Shown: positions 18,512 to 27,983 of the stretch, in pieces | Layout of the letters: each line of letters opens with the position of its first letter | Position numbering within the stretch: the stretch's first letter is position 1 | NCBI RefSeq assembly: GCF_910588665.1 | Contig: NZ_CAJUPR010000011.1 | Coordinates: forward strand, 1 to 64,000 | Direction of reading: 5' to 3' | Length of the DNA: 64,000 nucleotides | Source: an uncultured Brachyspira sp. | GTDB taxonomy: Bacteria > Spirochaetota > Brachyspiria > Brachyspirales > Brachyspiraceae | The notes under the pieces: generated by a model | Told to the model about the DNA's origin: nothing | Seen by the model: the letters and a program-made list of their open reading frames with translations, nothing else | Databases searched by the model: none | Program-made: the position numbers and the translations under genes

Positions 18512-20953
18512 TTATAAACTCTTAATAAGCAAATCAAATACTTTTTCATCTATATTCATAGCTTTATGAATAGACTGTACAGGTAAATCTATATTATTCA
18601 AAACTTTATTTTTATCTGTTTTATACATATTTGAAATAATTTCAGATAAGCTTTCTATTTCTATAGGACTTAAATTTGTAAATGCGTATCTCAAATTAGG
18701 AAGCGCTTCTATAAATTTTTCTTCATCTAATTTTTTTACAGTATTATTTATACTCTCAACAATACTTCTGTTAATAAATAAAATATCTCTTGCTATCAAT
18801 AATATTCCATTTAAAAAATATGCCGCTGTTTCGCTTTCCGAAGACTCTAAAAAATTAGACACTATAGATGAAAAACTGTCCGAATTTAATCTTCCTGATT
18901 TATATTTTACAGAGAGACAAACGGCATATATATGAGAACTTCCGAATGTGCTTTCAAGCATTAAATCTATTTTATCATTAAAAATATCTATATCGCAGTA
19001 ATTAGGATTTTCTAAAGTAAAAGAATATAAATTTTTTATATAATGAGACTGTTTTAAAGCTTCTTCTTCCTGAAGATTCTTCATAGATTCCATATTAGCA
19101 ACGGACAATACAAATACCTGTTTAGCTAATGATTCTATTACAGGGATAATATCATAATCATCAAATAAGGATTCTCTCTCTTTTGATATATTATCATTAA
19201 TAACTTCCATATTAGCCAAATATGATAAATTATTCAGGCAGGAGCAAAGACTTACAAAATTATTATCATTCAAAATAACTTTTTCTATTTGTCTGTAATT
19301 ATCAATGAAAAATCCGTAAAGCCCCATAACATCGGCTTTTATCATAAGTTTAGATACTTCATATGAATTTATATTGCCGCTAAAATTATCCAATATCAAA
19401 TTTGAAACAATTTCGTCTATACTAACTCCGTAAACAGATTTATCTATTAAATAAGATTCTACTATAGTTTTATATTCATATTTCCAAGTCTCTCTTGCCA
19501 GATTTTTATTAACTTTATTTACATAATCGGGACCTGTTATCAATGTACAGAAGCCTATATCCAAGAAATGCATTTTATGAAAAAATTTACTTCTCTCAAA
19601 ATGATTCTTATTCTTTACTATATCAAGTACTGTTTCCACCTCTTCTGTTTTATATGTTTTTATTTTGTATTCTCTGCATTTATTTCTGAAGTCTATTACA
19701 ACAGGAGGTACAATACTTTTTGATGATACCTGACCGCTGGTTATTCCTGAAAGCAATTTCATCATCAAATCAAGATTGCTTGTATTTTCCAGAGATATTT
19801 CTCCTTTAACAAAAGCGCTTTTAGTTGCATCTATAAGTTCATAAACTCCAGCAGATTCTTTGCCTCTTAATTTGGCGAGATTAAAAGCCATATAATAAGC
19901 ATTGATGCAGTCTGGAATAGTTACATTATGATTATATCTATCTATATTTGAAGCCTTTATTATAAAATGCTCAACTACTTTTAAAAAACTTCTTTCAGAT
20001 ATATCTGAAGATGAATAGTCTTTTATATTGTCATAATTTTCAAGCTCTTTATATACCAAATTATAAAATGCAGGAAATTCTATACCTGCCTTATAGCCTC
20101 TTCTAGCATCGGCATCTTCAAATGAATACGGTATCAAATAGCTTGCCGCATTTGATACAATATATTTATTTAATGATTTATATTCTTCGTCTAGTTTTTC
20201 ATTTTCTTTTAATTTATCTAAAATACCTTTAGTATGAAAACTTCCAGTAACTACCAAAACCTTATTATATTTTTTCAAGGCATCTTTAATATTTTTAGCC
20301 ATTACATATTCTCTGCTTCTGGTTTCAAAATCTTCATCTTCTATCAAACGCATATAATAACCTAAAGCATAAACGCTTTTTATAAAATCAATACTGCTTT
20401 TTTTTATACCGTTTATTTCAAAATCTCTATCCCAAAGTTCGGCAAAACTTCTAAGCCCCGCTTTATTAGTAAGCTCAAGCGTATAATCGTTTATATTAAA
20501 TCTATTGTCATCATTATCGTATACCGATATAGGCTTCTTTTTATTATTATTTTTATTATCTTCATCACAATTTTCTATCATAGAAGAATACGGCATATCT
20601 ATAAATCCGCAGTAAATATTATTTTTATATGCTTCCTTGATAGAAACTAACTCGGGAGAATAATCTAAAAACGGATAATAGGCTCTGTATTTATTGCCGC
20701 ATTCATCAACATAACTTGAATAAATACAAAACGGTGCTTTAGTATCATCTTCAACCATATACCTTATTAAATTACCGCAGTCGCTTGGTCCTTCTATAAG
20801 AATGGCGTCGGGGTTAAAATCTGCAAAAATCTTTTTCAAATGATAAGAGCATGCTGGAGAATGATGCCTTATAGGAAAAAACATTATATTTTCTTTTATG
20901 CTTTCTTTAAAATGTTTTTCAAAATTATTATTTTCTTTATTTATTTTTTTCAT
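18512..20953 (-). CDS. DUF5682-family protein
   Basis: This 813-aa cytoplasmic protein opens with FFPIRHHSPACSYHL, then AILIEGPSD, GFIDMPYSS and VVTGSFHTKGI. These conserved patches match, from memory, the DUF5682 family, which looks distantly related to TraB/EreA-type proteins with conserved His/Glu positions. In other genomes DUF5682 genes usually sit with a MoxR AAA ATPase and a VWA-domain gene; none is seen here. Instead it follows an adenine-methylase gene by 20 bases and could be co-transcribed with that restriction-modification operon. Biochemical function unknown. Confidence 0.7.
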   Translation of the reverse strand: MKKINKENNNFEKHFKESIKENIMFFPIRHHSPACSYHLKKIFADFNPDAILIEGPSDCGNLIRYMVEDDTKAPFCIYSSYVDECGNKYRAYYPFLDYSPELVSIKEAYKNNIYCGFIDMPYSSMIENCDEDNKNNNKKKPISVYDNDDNRFNINDYTLELTNKAGLRSFAELWDRDFEINGIKKSSIDFIKSVYALGYYMRLIEDEDFETRSREYVMAKNIKDALKKYNKVLVVTGSFHTKGILDKLKENEKLDEEYKSLNKYIVSNAASYLIPYSFEDADARRGYKAGIEFPAFYNLVYKELENYDNIKDYSSSDISERSFLKVVEHFIIKASNIDRYNHNVTIPDCINAYYMAFNLAKLRGKESAGVYELIDATKSAFVKGEISLENTSNLDLMMKLLSGITSGQVSSKSIVPPVVIDFRNKCREYKIKTYKTEEVETVLDIVKNKNHFERSKFFHKMHFLDIGFCTLITGPDYVNKVNKNLARETWKYEYKTIVESYLIDKSVYGVSIDEIVSNLILDNFSGNINSYEVSKLMIKADVMGLYGFFIDNYRQIEKVILNDNNFVSLCSCLNNLSYLANMEVINDNISKERESLFDDYDIIPVIESLAKQVFVLSVANMESMKNLQEEEALKQSHYIKNLYSFTLENPNYCDIDIFNDKIDLMLESTFGSSHIYAVCLSVKYKSGRLNSDSFSSIVSNFLESSESETAAYFLNGILLIARDILFINRSIVESINNTVKKLDEEKFIEALPNLRYAFTNLSPIEIESLSEIISNMYKTDKNKVLNNIDLPVQSIHKAMNIDEKVFDLLIKSL

Positions 20954-20973
20954 TGTAATATTCTCTTTATATT

Positions 20974-22026
20974 TTATTTTTTCAATATATATAACTGTTC
21001 TTTAATAAATTTTTTATTTTGTCTTGAATTGCTTTTAAATTTTAAATAATCAAATTCTATTAATTCAACATATCCTATATTTGACATTGTAGATATAATA
21101 TCCTCTCTTTTCATAATGCCCTCGTTATTGTAGCTTAATACGCAATATTTGTAATTTACATTATTAACAATAAAATCTAAATCAATCAAAGCTGTTTTTT
21201 TGTTACAGAATGACGATTTTTGAGCGCCATAATCTCTCATACCAGAAACCCCTTTTATTTCAGGATTATCATATCTTGCTATAGTTTCTAATATATGATA
21301 ATTTGGTGCATATTGTCTTTCATTATACGGCGGATCTAAATATAATATATCCGTATTTATATCTTTTACTATATTAATGCTATTTCCAATAAATATTTCA
21401 TTTTCTTTATTATTAAATACTAAATTTATAGGTTTTAATATAAAAGGCTTCAATGCTCTTCTATCCCATTTTTTTTGAAAAGCGGAATAAACTCCAGATA
21501 CATTTGAAAAAAAAGAAACACTTTCTATAAGAGAAGCTATTAAAATAAAATATTCATTTTCATTAATCAAATCATTGTTTTTCCATTTCTCTATCTCAAT
21601 TCTTATGGCATCAATTTTCTTGGCATTTTCATCTGAAAAATACATCCTCTTATATTCTTTATTTTCAGTTCCTCCTATAGTATAATTGTTATATATAAAA
21701 CCCTCAAATAAATCAATATTATTCAGATATTCTAAAATCAATTCTAAATTTGAATCATAAAATAAATGCATACTTCTTATATTCAAATAATCTAATAATT
21801 TTTTAAATTTAGGGACAGTATTATTTTTTATATAAGCATATTGAAGGCAGTAAGAAAAATATAATATATCAGATGAATATATTTTGTAATTCAAATTCTT
21901 AAAAAATTTTCCTACATTAGTAGTTCCAGCAAAAAAATCGCAGAACGTTTGTCCATATATATTTTTTGAATTAAGTATTGAATACATATTCTTAACTAAA
22001 TTTTCCTTATTTCCAATAAATCTCAT
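20974..22026 (-). CDS. D12-class adenine-specific DNA methyltransferase (second of two)
   Basis: This is a 350-aa N6-adenine methylase. The SAM-binding motif is CDFFAGTTNVGKFF, preceded by MRFIGNKENL at the N-terminus; the catalytic motif is LYLDPPYNERQYAPNYH. The closest known relatives by pattern are methylases of FokI-like type IIS systems. It lies three bases after the first methylase gene. Two adenine methylases with one nuclease normally means an asymmetric recognition site, each enzyme protecting one strand. Composition is even more AT-rich than the neighbouring genes. Confidence 0.88.
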   Translation of the reverse strand: MRFIGNKENLVKNMYSILNSKNIYGQTFCDFFAGTTNVGKFFKNLNYKIYSSDILYFSYCLQYAYIKNNTVPKFKKLLDYLNIRSMHLFYDSNLELILEYLNNIDLFEGFIYNNYTIGGTENKEYKRMYFSDENAKKIDAIRIEIEKWKNNDLINENEYFILIASLIESVSFFSNVSGVYSAFQKKWDRRALKPFILKPINLVFNNKENEIFIGNSINIVKDINTDILYLDPPYNERQYAPNYHILETIARYDNPEIKGVSGMRDYGAQKSSFCNKKTALIDLDFIVNNVNYKYCVLSYNNEGIMKREDIISTMSNIGYVELIEFDYLKFKSNSRQNKKFIKEQLYILKK

Positions 22027-22029
22027 AAA

Positions 22030-22965
22030 CTATATTTCCATATCAAAAAATAAATTATTAATATTTCCATCTATGTTTAAATAATTTATTTTATAGTTTG
22101 TTACTAATATTTCTATAGTTTGAGTTTTTGACAATAATTTTTTATTATAATAAGAATTATCATAATTAGAATATATTTTTTTTATATTATATTTATTATA
22201 TGAAATCCACTCTTTTAATATGTCATTTCTCTTTCCATTATGAATCAAAAAATTAGACAAAGCAAATTTTATATTTCTTTTATTAAGATTATCTAAAGTT
22301 TTTAATAATATAATTTCATTATTTTTATTCCAGCCAGTAAATCCTCTCTTACCATCGTTATAAGTTCCTTTACTAATAAGATACGGAGGATCGCAATATA
22401 CAAAGTCGTCTTCATTAAAAAAATCAAAATTAAAACATTCAAAATTTTCATTGCTAAAATCTATATTTAAACTTTGCATTCTATTAATAAAATTTTCTAA
22501 ATTATTTTTTATAGAATTATTAAATGAACTTCTATATTTTCCAAAAGGATTATTGAATTGATGATTATTGTTAAATCTTATTTGATGATTAAATGAATAT
22601 GATATTAAAACAAATAAATCAAGAGGTTTTCTATTTGTATTATATTCATCTCTCAATCTATTATAACCATCTACATTATCATCAGATAACTGATATTCTT
22701 CTATCCTATTATAAATATATTCTAATACTTTATTATATTTTAATTCATAAAATAATTTATACAAATCTATTAAATAAATTAAATTATCATTCATAAATAT
22801 TTTTTGAGCTTTTACATTAACAGCAATATTTCCACCACCTGTAAACAAATCTATAAAATTATTAATATCATTTGGAAATATAGGTACTATTTGATTTAAT
22901 ATTTTATATTTACCGCCTATATAATTTAATGGAGATTTCACAAAAAAAATATTAGATTTCAGCAT
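22030..22965 (-). CDS. Dam-like D12-class adenine DNA methyltransferase (first of two)
   Basis: This 311-aa enzyme has the Dam/DpnM layout: SPLNYIGGKYKIL at the start, FIDLFTGGGNIAVNV as the SAM motif and FVYCDPPYLISKGTYN as the catalytic DPPY motif. It should methylate adenine on one strand of the site cut by the partner nuclease. It starts one base after the nuclease gene stops, and the second methylase gene follows after three bases, so the three are one operon. Very Asn/Tyr/Ile-rich, in keeping with the AT-rich composition. Confidence 0.9.
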   Translation of the reverse strand: MLKSNIFFVKSPLNYIGGKYKILNQIVPIFPNDINNFIDLFTGGGNIAVNVKAQKIFMNDNLIYLIDLYKLFYELKYNKVLEYIYNRIEEYQLSDDNVDGYNRLRDEYNTNRKPLDLFVLISYSFNHQIRFNNNHQFNNPFGKYRSSFNNSIKNNLENFINRMQSLNIDFSNENFECFNFDFFNEDDFVYCDPPYLISKGTYNDGKRGFTGWNKNNEIILLKTLDNLNKRNIKFALSNFLIHNGKRNDILKEWISYNKYNIKKIYSNYDNSYYNKKLLSKTQTIEILVTNYKINYLNIDGNINNLFFDMEI

Positions 22966-22966
22966 A

Positions 22967-24346
22967 TCAATTTCTCCAAAAATCTAATAAATTTTTAACT
23001 GCTAATTTAAATAAATGCGGAGCTTCTATTCCAAGCAAAATATCTCCATCTTTTGACAATAAGAAACCTATTTTTATTTCTTGTTTAAGATCTTTTTCAT
23101 TTCCTCCATATATAACCAAAGTTCTTATAATTTTATATTTAGGATAATATTTTTTTATATATATATCTTCTATTTTATAATATTCTTCTAATGATTTTAA
23201 TCCTTCTTTTAAATTAATTATTTTTTTACCTTCTATATTGATTATTTCCAATTTTTTAACATCTATTAAAATCAAATCAGGTATATTCAATTTTGCACTT
23301 TTATTACCTGATTTATAATCTTCTCTATCCACATATTTTTCTAAAGGTATATACTCATTTTCAGAAGTTATAAAATATCCTTTTTCACATCCTGCATGAT
23401 TTTCAAAAATAGAATATCCATAAGTAAAACTTTCAACTATAACATGTATAAATATTGTAGCTAATTTCTCTCCTTCTTTATCATAATACCAATATAAATT
23501 ATCTAACTCTACATTTGGTATATCAAGTTTATAAAGTCCGATCTTAAGACAATTAGCAATTTGTACAAATTTATTTTTTTTAATATGTCTTTGCTCTAAT
23601 TGATGTTTAGTAATAATTATATCATAACTCCAGCATAATTTTCTCAAAGCATAAGATATAGCTGTCAATGCTCCTATATTTGGATCATGCGATAAACTAT
23701 CAGTTTTTTTAAGTATACCAGATATTTCTATTAAATTATTATTTGCTTTTGTAATTATTATTGGAGTATTACCTTTTGGAGGTTTTCTCATATTATTTTT
23801 AAACGTTATAAGATCATCAATATTAAAAAAAGGTTCAATTTTATTTGTTTCTTCATCTGTAAAATAAACATCAAAAGTCTTTAATAGCCTAACCCCAAAA
23901 ATATATGTATCTGTAAATTGCCTATTAATATTTTTTCTTTGATGAAGCATTACTTTTTTGACATTTTCGTAGTATGAATCAATAAATATAAACTTTATTG
24001 CTCTTTGATAAATTGAGGTATTACGGCTTTCTTTATCATCTGTTTTTGTTTCTTCTATGGCATATATTGGATTATCAGTATATGTGGGTTCATCATTTTG
24101 ATAAAATATTAAGTAATCTACAAAACTTGAAGAACCTTTAACTATTTTTATAAATATATTTTCTATTTTATTACAATTAATACCTATAACTTTATATGTA
24201 AAATTAAATGAATTATATTCTAACATAGGTATAACCCTAATATTATCTATAAATGATGAAAAATTATTATCTTTTAAAAACATTTTTATAATTGTATTTA
24301 AAGTTTGTACTCTAGGGTATTCTTCCGATAAAATCCATAAATTCAC
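22967..24346 (-). CDS. Probable type II (IIS-like) restriction endonuclease
   Basis: This is a 459-aa protein with a likely PD-(D/E)XK nuclease: DYLIFYQ, then AIEETKTDDKESRNTSIYQR, which places an Asp and an E-x-K pair in the right spacing in the first third. I do not recognise the exact subtype. It begins at GTG 24346 with GGAG nine bases upstream and is the first gene of an operon with two adenine methylases, which is the main argument for its role. Having the nuclease first is the reverse of the usual protective order. The C-terminal half probably recognises DNA. Confidence 0.7.
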   Translation of the reverse strand: MNLWILSEEYPRVQTLNTIIKMFLKDNNFSSFIDNIRVIPMLEYNSFNFTYKVIGINCNKIENIFIKIVKGSSSFVDYLIFYQNDEPTYTDNPIYAIEETKTDDKESRNTSIYQRAIKFIFIDSYYENVKKVMLHQRKNINRQFTDTYIFGVRLLKTFDVYFTDEETNKIEPFFNIDDLITFKNNMRKPPKGNTPIIITKANNNLIEISGILKKTDSLSHDPNIGALTAISYALRKLCWSYDIIITKHQLEQRHIKKNKFVQIANCLKIGLYKLDIPNVELDNLYWYYDKEGEKLATIFIHVIVESFTYGYSIFENHAGCEKGYFITSENEYIPLEKYVDREDYKSGNKSAKLNIPDLILIDVKKLEIINIEGKKIINLKEGLKSLEEYYKIEDIYIKKYYPKYKIIRTLVIYGGNEKDLKQEIKIGFLLSKDGDILLGIEAPHLFKLAVKNLLDFWRN

Positions 24347-24525
24347 TTATTGTATCTCCAAAATGTTTTATTTGAAAGTCAAATTATTATTTCCTTAATT
24401 ACAAATAATCTTTAATAATAAAAAATATTCTACTATAAAAACGGCATAATGCAATAATATTTATATATTAAATAAAAAATGCATCGGCTTTAATCTAAGC
24501 AGGTTTAAAAATAACAGATATAAAA

Positions 24526-24560
24526 AAACTCCAAAGAATTACAGCTTCTTCGGAGTTTAT
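24526..24560 (-). terminator. Terminator after the alpha/beta hydrolase gene
   Basis: Twelve-base stem (24527-24538 with 24547-24558, one G-U pair on the minus strand), eight-base loop and a T-run on the minus strand. It closes the acetyltransferase-hydrolase pair. Confidence 0.8.
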
Positions 24561-24581
24561 AAAATGAAAATAAGTTTTATA

Positions 24582-25667
24582 TTATCTTAAATTGTCTTTA
24601 AAAAACTGAGTTAATCTTTCAAAAGGTATTTTTTCCATATTGTCATATAAATCAACATGATCAGCATCTTCTATTATTAAAAGTTCTTTAGGATTTGAAG
24701 CCTCTTTATAAACATCTTCAGAATAATATCTTGAATGCGCTCTGTCTCCTGCAATTAAAAGTATAGGAGTAGGAGAAATATCTTTAATATTAGCCATTAG
24801 AGGAAAATTCCAAAATGACATAGGCATCGCAGCAATCCAAGAAGTGACAAAGTTTACAGCTCTGGGATGATAGGCTCTTTTAGCATAATAGTTATAAAAT
24901 GCAGCAAATACAGTATCAGCATTTTCAGGAAGCTCTTCAGGTACAGTCATAGCAGAAGCCATTAAATTATTGTTTTCATCAAAAGCAGGTTCATGGCTTC
25001 CTAAAGCATAAGTTTTGCTTTCAGCATCTTTCCAGCGCTGTTCGCTTAAATGTTCTTTTATCTTTCTTCTTTGCTCGGCAGTATAATAATCTAAATGACC
25101 TTTGCTCATATCCCTTGACATATCATACATTGAAAGAGTTGCAACAGCCTTAATTCTAGTGTCAGTTCCTGCCGCAGTAATAGCCATACCAGAAAGCCCG
25201 CAAATACCTATAGCTCCTATGCGGTTTCTATCCACATAATCAAGAAGACCTAAATAATCCACAGCAGCGCTGTAATCTTCAGTAAATATATCGGGAGAAG
25301 CCGTATTTCTGACATCTCCTCCGCTTTCGCCTGTAAAAGACGGATCAAATGCCAAGGCAACAAAACCGTTAGCCGCCATCTCCTGAGCATATAAGCCAGA
25401 TGCCTGCTCTTTAACAGCTCCGAATGGTCCAGATACAGCTAAAGCAGGATTTTTCTGCGCACTGTAGTTTTTAGGTAAATATAAATGCCCCGCTATTTCA
25501 ATGCCGTACCTATTTTTAAATCTCACCTCTTTCATATCAATATTTGTGTACACTTTGAATACTCTGGTATCCATATTATTTCCTCCTCTGTTATTTTGAT
25601 TGTTTTGATTATTATTACATGAAATTAAAAATGACAGTAATAATAATGATAATATTGTTTTTCTCAT
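24582..25667 (-). CDS. Alpha/beta hydrolase lipoprotein (dienelactone-hydrolase-like, Cys nucleophile)
   Basis: This is a 361-aa exported hydrolase. The signal peptide ends in a lipobox at Cys17 (FLISC) followed by an Asn-rich linker. The hydrolase core has the nucleophile elbow GAIGICGLSG with Cys156 in place of Ser, the acid at LLIAGDRAH and the histidine at EDADHVDLY. Cys nucleophiles occur in the dienelactone-hydrolase branch and in related uncharacterised esterases; the substrate is unknown. It follows the acetyltransferase gene by 32 bases and ends at a strong terminator, suggesting a two-gene operon. Confidence 0.82.
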   Translation of the reverse strand: MRKTILSLLLLSFLISCNNNQNNQNNRGGNNMDTRVFKVYTNIDMKEVRFKNRYGIEIAGHLYLPKNYSAQKNPALAVSGPFGAVKEQASGLYAQEMAANGFVALAFDPSFTGESGGDVRNTASPDIFTEDYSAAVDYLGLLDYVDRNRIGAIGICGLSGMAITAAGTDTRIKAVATLSMYDMSRDMSKGHLDYYTAEQRRKIKEHLSEQRWKDAESKTYALGSHEPAFDENNNLMASAMTVPEELPENADTVFAAFYNYYAKRAYHPRAVNFVTSWIAAMPMSFWNFPLMANIKDISPTPILLIAGDRAHSRYYSEDVYKEASNPKELLIIEDADHVDLYDNMEKIPFERLTQFFKDNLR

Positions 25668-25699
25668 TATAGTTTCTCCTTTTTTATTTATTTTATTTA

Positions 25700-26272
25700 T
25701 TAATCTGATATTTCTTTTATAATTTTAAAAGGCACTCCCGCCGCTATTACATTTGAAGGCACATCTTTATTTATTAAAGAACCTGCACCTATTATGGTAT
25801 TATCTCCTATAGATACATTAGGAAGTATATTTGCACCCGAACCTATCCATACATTATTGCCTATTGCTACTTTATAAGGATATGTGGTGCTTCTATGTTT
25901 TAAGTCTATGCCATGATTAAGCGTGGAAACAGCAACATTCATTCCTATAAAAACATTATCGCCTATAGTAATTCCCCCTCTGTCTTGAAATGAACATCCG
26001 CAGTTAAAAAATACATTTTTTCCTATTTTGATATTCCTTCCGAAGTCTGTATAGAAAGGAGGAAAGCATATAAAACTTTCATCTATTTTTTCACCTGTTA
26101 ATTTTTCAAATAATTTTCTTACACCATCGGAGCTATGATATATGCTGTTAATTTCATAAGTTATTTTTATTGCATTCTGCGAGCATTTATGCAGAAGCGC
26201 AGATAATTCGGCGTCTTCGTTTGATATAGGATTTCCATCTTTACAGTATTTAATAAACTCTTCAATATTCAT
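25700..26272 (-). CDS. Left-handed beta-helix sugar O-acetyltransferase (Maa/NodL-like)
   Basis: This 190-aa protein is built of hexapeptide repeats (IGDNVFIGMNVAV, IGNNVWIGSGANI, IGDNTIIGAGS) with the conserved STLNHGID catalytic histidine. The N-terminal helical part is that of maltose/galactoside acetyltransferases. It transfers acetyl from acetyl-CoA to a sugar hydroxyl; the acceptor cannot be told. It is probably co-transcribed with the hydrolase that follows. Confidence 0.88.
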   Translation of the reverse strand: MNIEEFIKYCKDGNPISNEDAELSALLHKCSQNAIKITYEINSIYHSSDGVRKLFEKLTGEKIDESFICFPPFYTDFGRNIKIGKNVFFNCGCSFQDRGGITIGDNVFIGMNVAVSTLNHGIDLKHRSTTYPYKVAIGNNVWIGSGANILPNVSIGDNTIIGAGSLINKDVPSNVIAAGVPFKIIKEISD

Positions 26273-26439
26273 TTTTATAATTCCTTAAGCTTCAATTTAT
26301 TTGTATTTTACAGAAAAATTAATTTATATCAAATAATTATGTGTTATATAGTTTAATACTTAAAAAGCATATAATTAATTATTTATATTTTAATAAAAAA
26401 TAAGCAGCATAAAAATATAATTTGATTTTTTGTTTCTTT

Positions 26440-26481
26440 TGTAATACTATATGCATAACATGTAATACTATATGCATAACA
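26440..26481. repeat. 21-bp tandem direct repeat (2 copies) upstream of phoH
   Basis: Two perfect adjacent copies of a 21-base unit containing TAATACTATATGCATAAC end 44 bases before the phoH start. Each copy contains a TATGCATA palindrome and a possible -10 element (TACTAT). It looks like a doubled operator or a doubled promoter element. Confidence 0.85.
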
Positions 26482-26525
26482 TTTTAATATATTATGATGT
26501 TATAAAATCAACAAAAGGATTTGCG

Positions 26526-27881
26526 ATGATAGAAAATTTTATACCAAATAAAAAAGTGTTCGTATTTGATACAAATGTTATACTTCATGATTTTAAGTCT
26601 ATATTTTCTTTTGAAGAAACAAATATTGTTATACCTATTACTGTGCTGGAAGAGGTTGATAAGTTTAAAAAGGGAAGCAATACAATTAACTTTAATGCAA
26701 GGGAGTTTATAAGAGAGCTTGATATAATAGCTGAGAAAAATGAAAAAATTCAAGGCACTAAAGACATATTTAAAAAAGGAGCTCTGCTTGATAATAAAAG
26801 CAAAGTGTTCATAGATGTTAATAACGAAGAGAAAGATAATTTTAAAAAAATATTTGAAAACAGCATTCCAGATCATAAAATATTATCCTGCGCTTATAAT
26901 ATAAAATGCGGGAATCAAAGAGTAGTTCTCATAACAAAAGATATTAATATGAGAATGAAGGCAAGAAGTTTAGGTATAGATACTCAGGATTATAAAACAG
27001 ACAAGATAGATAAATTATCATCGCTCTTTACAGGCATAGAAACTATTTTAGGAGATAATGCCGAAGTTTATATAAAAGAACTTAATGAAAATAAAGGAAT
27101 AGAGGTAAAAGGCGATAACTCAATATATCCCAACACATATTTCTGCTACAGAGTTCATGAAAAAGATGAGGCTGTAATAGGAAAATACAAAGATGAAACA
27201 AAAACAATATTGCATGTAAATACCGATATAAACGCTTATGGAATAAAACCGAGAAATGAAGAGCAGGCTATGGCTTTAGATGTTCTGCTTGACAATGATA
27301 TACCTTTAGTTACCATAATGGGGAAGGCAGGAACAGGCAAAACGCTTTTAGCTCTTGCAGGAGCTTTGGCTAAAAGAAGAGAGTACAGACAGATACTTCT
27401 TGCGCGTCCTGTTGTGGCGCTGTCAAATAAAGATTTGGGATTTCTTCCGGGAGATATTAACAGCAAATTAGATCCGTATATGCAGCCTTTATTTGATAAT
27501 CTTTCAGTGATAGAGCATATTCACTCTGAAGACAGTGATGAGAGTAAAAACATAAAAAAAATGCTTGAAAATGAAAAGATAGTAATCTCGCCTCTTGCGT
27601 ATATAAGAGGAAGAAGCCTAAATAAAATATACTTTATAGTAGATGAAGCGCAGAATCTGACTCCTCATGAAATAAAAACTATAATCACAAGAGCAGGAGA
27701 AGGAACAAAAATAGTTTTTACTGGAGATATCAATCAGATAGATACTCCTTATTTGGATAAAAGAAATAACGGACTTACATATTTAATAGACAGAACAAAA
27801 GCGGAAGTATTAAGCGCTACAGTAACCCTTGAAAAAGGAGAACGCTCAAAACTTGCAGAGCTTGCAGCTAATGTATTATAG
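26526..27881 (+). CDS. PhoH-family protein with N-terminal PIN domain (YlaK type)
   Basis: Residues about 10-140 form a PIN RNase domain (KVFVFDTNVILHDF; later KDINMRMKARSLGI). The C-terminal half is a PhoH ATPase with Walker A GKAGTGKTLLALAGA and Walker B FIVDEAQNLT. Such proteins are thought to couple helicase activity to RNA cleavage, in the manner of PhoAT/VapC systems. The frame extends 18 codons upstream, but ATG 26526 has AAAAGGA eight bases before it and begins exactly where the family does (451 aa). It is monocistronic, with a terminator directly after it and a doubled 21-bp element before it. Confidence 0.92.
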   Translation: MIENFIPNKKVFVFDTNVILHDFKSIFSFEETNIVIPITVLEEVDKFKKGSNTINFNAREFIRELDIIAEKNEKIQGTKDIFKKGALLDNKSKVFIDVNNEEKDNFKKIFENSIPDHKILSCAYNIKCGNQRVVLITKDINMRMKARSLGIDTQDYKTDKIDKLSSLFTGIETILGDNAEVYIKELNENKGIEVKGDNSIYPNTYFCYRVHEKDEAVIGKYKDETKTILHVNTDINAYGIKPRNEEQAMALDVLLDNDIPLVTIMGKAGTGKTLLALAGALAKRREYRQILLARPVVALSNKDLGFLPGDINSKLDPYMQPLFDNLSVIEHIHSEDSDESKNIKKMLENEKIVISPLAYIRGRSLNKIYFIVDEAQNLTPHEIKTIITRAGEGTKIVFTGDINQIDTPYLDKRNNGLTYLIDRTKAEVLSATVTLEKGERSKLAELAANVL

Positions 27882-27896
27882 AATAATATAATTTAT

Positions 27897-27930
27897 AAAA
27901 AGCATAAAGTATTATCTGCTTTATGCTTTT
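27897..27930 (+). terminator. Terminator after phoH
   Basis: Perfect 12-base stem (27898-27909 with 27919-27930) with a nine-base loop; the 3' arm ends in TTTT. Symmetric A/T runs could let it serve the convergent lysR gene as well. Confidence 0.85.
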
Positions 27931-27983
27931 CTATTAACACAGCTTATCATTATTATTAAAAGCATCAGTTTTTTATATTTGCT

